Below, in pieces: positions 1 to 12,000 of a DNA stretch of 27,517 nt. The notes beneath the pieces are model-generated. The model did no database searches and was not told where the DNA came from. It worked only from the letters and a program-made list of their open reading frames with translations. The stretch comes from a virus: positions 1 through 27,517 of IMG/VR virus record IMGVR_UViG_3300017958_000048; one strand, written 5' to 3'. The stretch's first letter is position 1. The number at the start of each line of letters is the position of its first letter. The translations under genes and the position numbers were made by a program.

Positions 1-3000
1 ATTTATTACAGGTAAGCCACTGGTTCTTTCAAGCAAGAATTTAGCCTGTGCTGTCTCTGCACGTTGTAAAGTAGCGCCGTTAGACGCTGTATTAACGCTT
101 TGCTCGTACCATACTCTGCCCTGTCTTTGAACTACTCTTAGTTCTAAACCATCTTGAGGCTCATCCCTCAACACTAATTTATAGTAATTTTTACCAGTTG
201 AGTCTGCTACTGGTTCAATAGTAAATTCAGGTGTTTGCAATACATCACTTGATGTACCATCGCTGTCTACTTCATCGCTATCATAAGCAATTTCTATATC
301 GTGTACCTTAATAGGATTGTTACTTACTGTTGGTTTTTGCAGTTTTCTACCACCTAAATACACTTCAACCTGATCATGTGCATCAGCACCGTTTGAAATG
401 TTCACAGTTTCAAGCACATGTTCTTGTTTACCGTTTGGTAAACCAGGACGCATAACACTAGTATAGACATTTACTGTTTCTGTATATGGAACAGTTTGCT
501 CAGGGCCAGCATCAAACACTTTTGTTCCTGCTGTATGAACTGTTTTTATACCTGTACCTAAGGTACCACGTGTAATTTGTCCCAGTGTATTGCCACTAAT
601 AGTATAAAACTCAATACGCTCTCTATCAATCCACACAACGCCCGGTGTTTTGTCCGCTGGACTTGGTGTATCAAAGAAACTTGCATCTGCAACTACAATT
701 TCCGTGTCACTAATATTCAAATCTTGTGCAAGTGTTGTGCTGTCTTGTTCACTGATACGCTTGAAGTGTGTTCTGTTAAGCATATCATTAAACACTTTGT
801 AACCAATTGAGTTGTAACTTAGTTCTTCACTGAATGTTGTTACCGTAATTCGTGATGTGGGCAACACTGTAAACTTGTTATCAATTTCAACGGTGGTATT
901 GTTGTCTAAAATTTTGTAATCACGTTCTGCAACCAAAGGTGTTCCATCAATTTCGACCCAAATATAGTTTGAATCAATAGCAGGACGACTTAATTTATAA
1001 GTTCCGCCTAGTTTTCCAGTAAACACTTCTTTTCTAATTAGGTTACTATCATGATTTGTAAATGTTGTTACATGATATTCAGCACGAGTTGGTAACTCTG
1101 CTCTGTCTTTAACAATAATCAAGTTTGCTTCTGTATCGCCTGCACTATCGCCGGTAACATTTACTTCATATTCATGATTTCTCAAAATACTAATTGCAAT
1201 AACATCACCACTTGTTAACACATTCTGGTTAAATGTAACCAAGTTTGTTTGAGTATCAAAGTTAAAGTCTCTAATTGGAACAAGTTTTGCGCCATTTAGA
1301 TACACTTCAATCTCACCTAGTGCTAGTGCAAACACAGGATATTCAGGATCTTGACTTACTGTGTATTGTTGTGTAACACCATTGCTTACATAGTAAACAG
1401 TATCTGGTGGTAACAATCTAGTAATTGTACCTGTGTCTAGATCTTTTACTTCTGCAATTACCATATTGTGATAAGGAGCAATATTACCAGGAATATTTGA
1501 CATTGTGTATGCCATTGTGCTTCCGTCATCTGCTATAGATTCTTTTACAATTTCACTATATGTTTTTTCTGTACTGCTTAGTGCGGTAATTTGAATAACT
1601 GCATTACTTACAGGAGGAGGATTTGAAATATCAATAATTGCACTTCCTGTATCGCTTTCTCTAATTACATATTCTTTGCTTACACCATTTGAAGTAACAA
1701 ATGCACTGCCAACATCTTCATATTTCGCAGTTAATTCATACTCTGTTGTGCTACCATCTCCAATAAATTGTTTTCTTTCAAGAATATTTGCACCGCCAAC
1801 ATTTAAAGTCTGGATGGTTACAAGTTCATCTATTTCAGGTGCATCAACAAAAACGATTTCTTTGTTTTGATAATCAATTGTGTAGTCTGTGCCATTTTCT
1901 AAATATGAACCTGCTACGGTAACAAATACACTATCTTCTGTGCCTGGATATAAATCAAACCCATAGCGTCTTAATAAACTGTTACCAAAGTATCTGTTAG
2001 TAACAATTAGCGGTGATCCATCTGCAGGAGCATTGTAAATGCTCATGCTTAAACTATCAAAACACTGACCTGGAACTACTTCTTCTGGTGCATGGCTAGT
2101 ATCCGGTGTAACAAACCCATCACCGTCTATGTTAATATCTTCTGGTTTAGTACCTGTTGCAGTATTGTAACTAAAATTACCACCTTGAATAATAGCATCA
2201 AGGTTGTTTACATCTGTTGGAACAAGCGAACCGTCTGATTCTTTTTGTCTAAACACAACAAGTGTGCCGTCTTGTGCCGCAACTCCTAATGTAAATGTAT
2301 CTGTATTACCGTCGCCAACAATAGTAGGTGTATTTGTCGGATCTTGTCTTACACTGTCAAAGTACACATTTATTTCTTGTCCACTTTCTGGTGTGTATGG
2401 TAATGTAAATGTAGTTGTTGTACCATCTGCACGGAAAGCATAATCAGTGTTAGTACCTGAGAATGTATCCCAACCATGACTAAACCATGGAAGACCATCC
2501 CAGCCAACACTAATATCAAACTCTAATCCTTGTACTTGAACGCCATCATACTCAACTCCTGCCATTAACTGTGCTGGATCTTTACCAAGCATACCTGCTG
2601 TTGGTGCATAATAGTAATCAATTCTATCAGTAGCCTGCATTAGATTGATCGATTTTTCATATGTAATGCTTACATCTGCATTTGCACCAGGAGGTGTATT
2701 AAAAATAATATAACCTTCTTGTTTTTTATAGGTTCTATCTTTTACTGATACAATACTAACATCATAGTTTTCAATATAAACTGTTTCGTTTTCAATGTTA
2801 ATATCAATTTTACGTTTATCAAGTGTTGGAAGATAGGTTAGTTTAAACTTGATCTGTCCAGCACTTGCTGTAAATGTATCAGTTTGTGTTTGTGTTTGAA
2901 TAAGTTTTTTGGTTGCAATTCTATCAAACTTCATATTAACTGTGTTAATACGCACTTTTTTATTTTCAAGTATTGCATAAGCAGTTGCTTCTTGTGTAAC

Positions 3001-6000
3001 AGCATTTTCTCCACCGCCTCCAGCAAGTGTTACTGTTGGCGCACTTACATATCCACTACCAGGATTAGTAACAACCACTTCTCTTACAATACCTCTTGAA
3101 GTATATGCTACTGCTGTAGCATCTATAAACTCTTCTCCTGGCAATGTCTTATTACCGTTTGGTAGTATAGGTGCTCCATAATAGGTAGGACCAATGATGT
3201 AAGGATAAACTGCAATATCTGTATCGGTAGGATCTACAGTTACAAAATAAGCATATGTTCCATTTGGATATTCTGGAGTATTACAGGTTCTACCGTTGTG
3301 TTGGTCTAGATCTCCTAGGCCCGCTACATACTCAAAATCTTGTACATATCTTCCATCAGGATCGCTTCCATCAGTTCTTGGAGTAGTTTTAAGTCTATAA
3401 CTAGATTTCATTACCCTAGGATTGCTTCTACCAGTAGGTGTGTCCCATCCATATGGTCCATAAATTGGGAATCCATCAAGTGCATAACCCAACAACGGTG
3501 AATGCTGTGTTGGATCTTTATCATACATTAAGCGTGGATCGCTATGATAATGATAAACACCATCTTCTTGTGGATGTCCACTACCATCATCAATACCTAA
3601 CTCGTCATGGCTGAATACTGCGTTTATTTCATAATCAACATTTCCACGTTTTTCTGTCAGTGCGGCTTTTGGATTGAAGAACACCACACCATTAACAGCA
3701 ACACCAATAGTACCCAGCGGAGTAGCAACTTTATCAAGTGCTTCAACTGGGGTACGTGTAATTTCAAAAGTAAAGTCTTGTGCTGTTACTGTATTAACAC
3801 CAGGATTTCTAGCGAAACCATGATCTGGTATACTTGTGGTTTTTACAAAAAATCTGTTATCTGTGTAATCTGTAGTAACAAGAGGTCTAAATTCTTGTGT
3901 TTCTGTAATTGTAGGTTTATTTGTTCTACCGCCACTAATAACAACAATAGGTGGCTCAGTGTATCCTGCGCCTTCGCTAGTTACATTGATGCTTCCAATT
4001 TTAAATTTATAATTGTCAAACCAATTTACATACGGACTTTGTGTAATTATATCACTAGTAATTTTAGGTGCTATGAACGATTTAAGTTCATCGTCCCAAT
4101 AACTAGGTAAATCAAAATCAGTATTACCAATATTTGATGTTTCAATACTTTCGTATTGATTAACAAAATTACGTAAAACTGTTTTGTATGGTTTGACTTC
4201 TTCAATATATCTTTCAACATAACCAGGATTACTAATTTTGTAGTTTATTTTCTTAGAAAGGCCGCCGAGTTTATTTTTAACTGTAATTAAACTGCTCTTA
4301 AATACCCAATCAACAAAACTCTGTTCACTAAAAACGTATCTAATTGCAATAAAGAATAATTTATTCCAATTTTCTTTTAGATCATCTACAAAAATATTAT
4401 CTTTAATGATTTCTATAATACGCCTTGTTTCAGTAATAGGTTCACTATCAAACAAGTTGACATCATAGTTTTCTAAACCAGCATAACCAAAGTTTAGTTC
4501 TTCATAATTGTATATGTTTGAATTTATTTGAATTGTTGAGTTTGCTTTGTACATTAAATCATAATCATTATTAAATGTACCATTAGTAATAACTTTTTTC
4601 AAGATCATGCTATTACCATCGCCGGCATTTTCAACTCTTATAATATCTCCTTCTTGCGGATTAATTGTATTCAATTCATACGGAGCACTAATTTTATAAT
4701 CTATAATTGTATCAATATTATAACCCGGAACAATGTAATCTTCATATCTCCAAAAACGTCTTAAATCATAAGTTTGAGTATTTGTTCTTGACCATAACTT
4801 TGTTGTAGTTTGCCATTCGTAAATTGCCCAGTTATTATTAGCAGTACTATCAACTTGAACTAGCACTCTAAAAGGTCTAATATAGATATTACAGAAACTA
4901 TAATTTGTTCCTTGTTTTACAACATCAATTGAGGTTATTTCGCCATTAGCATTAATATTTGCTTTTAGTTTGGCGCCGGTTCCGTTTCCTGTAATTTGTA
5001 TTTCTGGAGGATTTTTATATCCAAAGCCAGAATTTACTACTTTTACAGATTTTACTCTACCATTGACTAGATTTACTGTAGCACTTGCTTGTACTAAATC
5101 TTGTGTTCCAACATTATCTAAATCTTCAATTTCATCAATAGTAATATCCCACTTACCTGTCCCTTGTGCTGGTAATGGATCTTTTTCAAATAATGGTTGA
5201 ATATTTTTGGTATCAACAATTCTTTCCCTAAGCATTATTTGATTTGTGTATGTAATCAACGTTTCTAAGGCTTTTAGTCTTTCAACAAACATGCTTTGTC
5301 TAGGACGAACTTGAATCCCGTATTTGCGTTGCAACGGTAATGCTGTATCTGGTACTGGATTTCCAGTGCTGTCATATCCTGTTAAACTATCAATAAGTTT
5401 TTTAATAAGAAGTTCGTTATCGATTTTCTTATATTGATTTTCTCCTATTAATTGCCATTCATTGTGTTCAGGAATATCAGTTTCAATATTTCTATACTGA
5501 ATGTTAAGGAAAACATTACTGTCATCTAATGTTGTTTTAACATTACTAATGCTTAGTGCATTTTTACTTAACAACTGAATGCTTTTTACTCCATAGGCTT
5601 GCGGGTCTGTAATAATATTTGCAATCTCAACCACAGGAATATTTCTATCCGGTAAATTAGGAACATCAACTTTATTTTTTACCCAGAAATAATATCTAGT
5701 TTCAAAACCGCCCGAAACACTATTATAGATATTTTTCTGTGTAAACACATCGTCGCCATATTTAGGTGTTCCACTAATTCCTTGTGCATATCCTTGCTGA
5801 GTTGAAGATAACTCTAACCATTCGCTAGGCAATAAACTAGACTCAACCCATTCATATACATCTATAGTAGATCCAGGAAATAATGATCCCCAGTTTGTTT
5901 TTCTATACTCAGTATCACCCTGTTCATACCAAATAAAACTAGCGGTTGACAAATCCCACCAAACTTCCCCTACATGCTCGTCTGTCCATGCAGTTGTTGG

Positions 6001-9000
6001 CTTAACATTAACAGTATTTGTACCAAAAGTATACGTTGCAGGATCTACATCTGTTTTATATTTGAGTTCCGCATCTGCAAGGTAGGATATTTTTCCTTTT
6101 GCAGGATCAATTGTTTCTAAAAAGTCTTTAACTTTATTTGTAGCACGATTGTAAGTAAATGCCTTTTTAACACTGTATGGATCTACTGGATCATCTTGTG
6201 CTCTTAATTTATTCCAGCCGCCACTACCTGTTTTTTGATATACAAACAAACTTCCAATTGATTGATTATCAATATTTTTGCTATTAGGGGATCCTACAAC
6301 AAGAGAATTTCCTGTATAAGCAAGACCTCTACCAAACTCATCAAATTCATTTGTGGTAATAGAACTAATATTTTGTCCAAAAACAAACTTAGTATTAATT
6401 AAAGTATATGTATAAACTGTACCACTTGCATAATTTTCATCGATAATACCTAATGTCCCTGCATCAAATGTTGTTTCCGCACTAGTTTCATCTATTGTGC
6501 TATCTTCTAGTATAGTAAATTTGTCAAATGTTGTTTCTAACCTATTACGCCCATGTTGGCTCCATACTGCAAAAGCATTTCCTTCTGCATTTAAAGATAG
6601 ATTAGCACCAAACTGTTCTTGAACTGCTTTTAGAGGACTAAAAATAGTTTGCTGGTATGTGTACAGGTCTTGACTGCTATCGTCGCCTGTTTTTTTGAAG
6701 TAATAAACTGCACCGCTGTTAACAGTATTTGTATCGTCATATGGCGCACTTATAATAAGTGTGGTTCCGTCACTGCTCATATCCATCGCATAGCCAAAAC
6801 TATCGCCTGAATCTATTTCATTAAGTGTTGCACTGCTAATTGTTTGTAAAAGTTGATATTCATTATTGTTGTCTAAACTATAAATGAATACTGCACCTTT
6901 ATTGGCTGTGCTATCATCGCCTTGTTCTTCGTATCCTGGCGCACTGACTGCAATCATGCTTAGGTCACTAGTTGCAGTCATAGTAGATCCAAATCTATCA
7001 CCATCTCTGCTATTAGGAATAGATAGAATATGATGATCACTTAAATCCCAATCGAGTGTGCTACCATCTGGTCTAGTTGTTTTATCGTAAATGTAAACTT
7101 TACCTTGATAATTTGTTTTACCCGGAGCACCTACAAGCAATTTAGTGTTAGACACTAATACACTAGATCCAAAGTGCATGTCATCTTCAGGTTCACTTGC
7201 TCCGATTACATAATTTAATTTAAAAAGATTTTCTTGTGTGTCATATGTATGAAGTGTTACTACACCTTCTCTGCTGTAAGGACTTGGCTCTATAGTGAAG
7301 TCACCCACGCTTACTCTAAATCCATTACCGTATGTGCTATCATCTGCACCTTTAAAATTACTAGATTCAGGTGCACCTGCGGCTAATACCGTTCCATCAT
7401 TGCTTAGAGCAAGACTAGTTCCTAGTGCAGGATTTCCTGCGTCACTTACAATGTTATCACTAGCATTAAATGAAATACTAAAACCTTGTGTTGTTTGTAG
7501 TGTTTCAATACCTGTGTTAAATTCTCTATTAAGAACATATATTTGTCCTTCATCTCCAAATGTAGGAGCCGCAACAACTATAGTTCTTCCTTGATTGGCT
7601 GTTGCAACATTAAAACCAAACTTTTGTCCTAGTATTTCGTTCGGACTTCCCCATTTGTTTTCTTTGAATGCTCTTGTCTTTTGATATACTGCCCACTTGC
7701 CAGTACCGTCATCGTCGGCGTAGATTAAACTATCGTCTTCAATTTTAGTAACATTTTTTATGTTGTTAATATCGTCAGGATTACTAACTCTATTAGTAAT
7801 AAATTCTAAAATAGTTCCTGCTGTACTATCTTCTAAAGATGCACTTGAATCTTCTCCTGCAACTTTAAATGAAGTTGTACTTGGTATTGATTTTACTTCA
7901 TAAACATTATCGATATCATCACCGAAATTTTTAATACTAATAAGTTGTCCTACTTGTAGATCATGAGGTATATCTGTAAAGAAAGTGATTTCTCCATCAA
8001 AAAACTGTGTTTTGATATCATCAGTTTGAATAACCCTTGCAGGGATTGATTGCAACTGATATACATTCCAGTCATTATCTCTGTCTTTTGCTACCCAAAC
8101 TAAGTCACTATCATCTAACTGATTAATGATACTACTTCCAATCATATCACTATATCTAAATGCTGTTGTAGGAATATCATCTACTCTTGGATAACCTGCT
8201 ACCGGTAGTTTATTAATGTAATCGCTTGTTATCCCATCTTCGGCACTTAAATTTGTAATCGGCCATGGGTTATTATCATAGTTTGATGGCTTAATTGCAA
8301 TACCATTAGCAAGCAATTGAATATTATTACCTGGTGATGTATTTGTTGTAACTGCACTTACAAAGTCGTACGCCTGAGGATTATCTAAATTGTCTTTTTC
8401 ATTTAGAACAAATTCAATTTCATTTACAGTAGAGGTACTACCATAACTTCCTACCTTAAAGGCCCATTCTTCGTCAAGTTCTACATTTGTGTTCACACCG
8501 TCAATGCGTAAACGTCCAATCCCGTCAACAGCATTTTTGGTTCCTTTTTCTTTAATATAGCCTTGATAAAATTTATATTGTGCTGTACTGTCTTGAATAA
8601 GGTTATCTAAATAAAAACGCTTTTGATAGCCAATCAAGTGCTGTGATAATTTGGTTGTTGCATCATCAAATGTTTCTGTATCAAGGTTATAAAAGTCTTG
8701 GAAATTACTAATTTTAAAATCTAAATTAGGCAACAATTCGGCCTTGGGTTCATTTTCTAAATAAATCCACTTTGAATATTCAAATTCACTACTACCAGCA
8801 ATAAAAGATTTTGCACTATAAAATTTAGATTTATATTTTACAACATCACCTAAATTATAATCTTTATAATTTGTCCACGGAGCAATCTTTGCTTCATCAA
8901 AAACAAATCCCGGACTGAACAAATCACCATCCCATTCTGTAGTTTTAAACCCAATTAATTTTAATCTTTCTTGTCTGTATCCTGCTTCTTGATCATATAT

Positions 9001-12000
9001 AACATCGCCAAAAACACTCTTATCGTCAAACACTAGAACATGTTCTTTTTGTATTAAATTTAGTTGTGCATTAAAGATACCTTCTAGTGTATCTTTTGGC
9101 ATTAGTTGAAAAGTACCGCTCTCTCTAATAGTGCTGATATTATTTCTACTAATAATAGTTCCTGCGGCATTATAGATAGAATATTCATAAAAACTATCTA
9201 AAACATTATCTACTTGGCCTGTTGCAAAGTTGAATTTAATTTTGCCAGCAAAAGGAGATAATGTAATAACACTTCCTACATTCCAGTTTTGTGTTGTCCA
9301 GTATAAAAATTCTTTGCCGCTTAACTCCCAATTTGAAAGTTCTCCAAGTTCATTAATTTTTTCATCAAACACAAATCCTATACTTTCTAAATATTTTCCG
9401 TATCCTAATAATAAGTTATACACTTCCTGAATATTAGGTAGAACAGTATTGTATGGAACATTTGATACAACTTCTTCAAATCTAGTTGGCTTTTGAACAC
9501 TTGCTCCGCCAGTAAGTGGAAGTTCTGCTAATCTAGAAAATTTTGTAGGATCGAAGACTGTATCACTAGTGTGATCTTCGTTTGTTCTATAATAAAATCC
9601 ATCATACTGAACTATTTGGCCGATACCATAAAATTTTTGTTCTTGCCAAAGAATAAATTTTGCAGAAGTTCCACCAATGTTTACCGCTTGATCTCTCTGT
9701 GAAAGAATAGGTTTGTAAATTTGAAACCGTGGTTGATACTTGTTATATCCTTTAACCAAATATCCTTTATCAGTCTTTTCAACAATTACACCGCTTATGT
9801 TTGCAGTAAAGACTGGATTGCTTTTTCTAAATGTAACTTCATAATTCTCATCTGGTAAGAAAATACTTTTGTCTGGTTGATTAGGATTACTGCTTTCTAG
9901 TAAAACTCTTAATCGTTCTTTGTTAACAAATGCACCCGTTTTGTATGCTAGATTCATACTGATGTTTGTTAGTCTTTCGTGATATCCAGCAACAACATCT
10001 TGTGATTTAGATTTTAAGTAATCAACAACAAAAACATGATATCCTGCACCAAAGTATCTTACATCATTGTAAAATAGATTGTGTATTTTAATATCTGTAA
10101 AATCTATAATTTTACCAGTTGATTTATAAATTGTGTTTCCGCTTGCTGATTGTAAATTTTGACTTGTATCAAACTGTGTAGTTAGATAGTTTGCAGGTTT
10201 TGTTAATGCTAGTGCCACTTGAAGTGCATATGGATACCAACTGCTAGATCTCCAAGCATATTCTGCAGGGCCGGTGTCACCAAATACCCAATCTTGGTTA
10301 AGATTTGTTGTGATAAATCCACTAACTAAGTTTGCTTGAATAGGACTTAATAAATCTCCATAATCATTTACAGGAAGAATTTTACTCAATCCAGGTCGTG
10401 CATAGATTGGATTTGATTTTCCAATGCCGTAATCAAATCCTTTTTCGATATCTTCCCAAAGAATATCATTTCCTTTTGTGTAAGGCGCCGGGCCATAACG
10501 ACCTTCCCACCAACTAGGTTGTTCCGAATATCCTAGCATTTCCCACGGTGCAGTATGCGGACGATCGGTGTCATAAAACTTTTTATATATTGCTCGCCAA
10601 TATCCTGGTAAACTTTCATTATTAATAACATCGTTGCCTGACGATAGGTTATAAGAAAATACATCTCCTTCAACGCTTGTTGTATTTTCTAAATATTCGA
10701 TACTATATAGATTTGACCAGTAGTTAAAATCGTCTTCTAATATTTCGTTAAATTCTTGTGTAGTATAACTATTATTTCTAAAAGCACCTGGAATAAATTT
10801 ATTGCTATCAAAAACACTTCTATTATATTCTACTTTTATGTTGTTGTAAATTCTTTTTTCCAGTTCAAGAATAATGTCATCTCTATAATCGTCATAGGCT
10901 ACTACTTTACTACCGTCATGGCCTTGGATTACTTTTGTTGGAGTAACATATGTGTCATCTACATAAATTTTAGGTTGAAATTTTGGATACAAACCTAACT
11001 TAGTTGGTGTGCTAGGTATAACATTACCCGTTGTGTCATAGTCGTATACTACAACTGTATCTCCAATACTTGTTGGTCTCAAAATAGTTACAGTATTATC
11101 TGTAGGATCAAACTCATAGTCTTTAGTATTAATTAAATGCTCACCATTAAAATAAACATATACACTTCTATTAGATATTTGATTTAAATTAAAGTTTGAT
11201 TGAATTCCAAATATCTGTTGTTCAAACGCATTAACAGTATATTCATTTTTAGTTAATGAACGACCAAACCCAGCCATGTCACTATAAAAATATTGACTAT
11301 TTGGTTGCGTATTCAGTGCCATGCTGTACAATATTGCATCTACATCATCGCGAGGATTGCCAGATATTTCAGTTTTATCAAAAACTTTTATAAACTGTTG
11401 TTTGAATACATTATAATCTAAAGCATTTTTTCTAATTGCTTTAATAACATTTGTTTCACTATCTACTAAACCAAAGATAGCAGGAAGTACACTGCTTTGA
11501 TGCTTTACGTACCTTCTACCAAATTTGTATAAATCTTTAATGTCACGTGCATTAGAAGTACGATTAAATTGTCCCACAACACGCTGATCATTTGAAAAAA
11601 TTGTTTGTACGTGATCTGAAACACTACCTAAAGTAAATGTTTTTAAGTCATTATTTTCACTGTTATTAGTTAAATTGATAGGAGGTTCATAAAATCCAAA
11701 CTGTGTTGGTGTTTGGTCTGTTAAAATTTTAATTGTAACTCTTACATCACCCGGGATGCTTTCTGCAAAATCTAAGAAAAGTCTTTTGTTCTCTGCTCTA
11801 AAACTAAATCCATGATTTGATTTTAAAATATTACTTTCGTATTCTACAACAATATCTTGAGGTTGCAAATGTAACCCAGGATCAATTATTGATGTTATTT
11901 CTATAAACGGTGTAGTAATAACTGTATCATTTATTTGTATAATTTTTTGTCTAATGTCTTCATCTACAATAGACCAACCAGATTCAAAAACATAAGTTGT

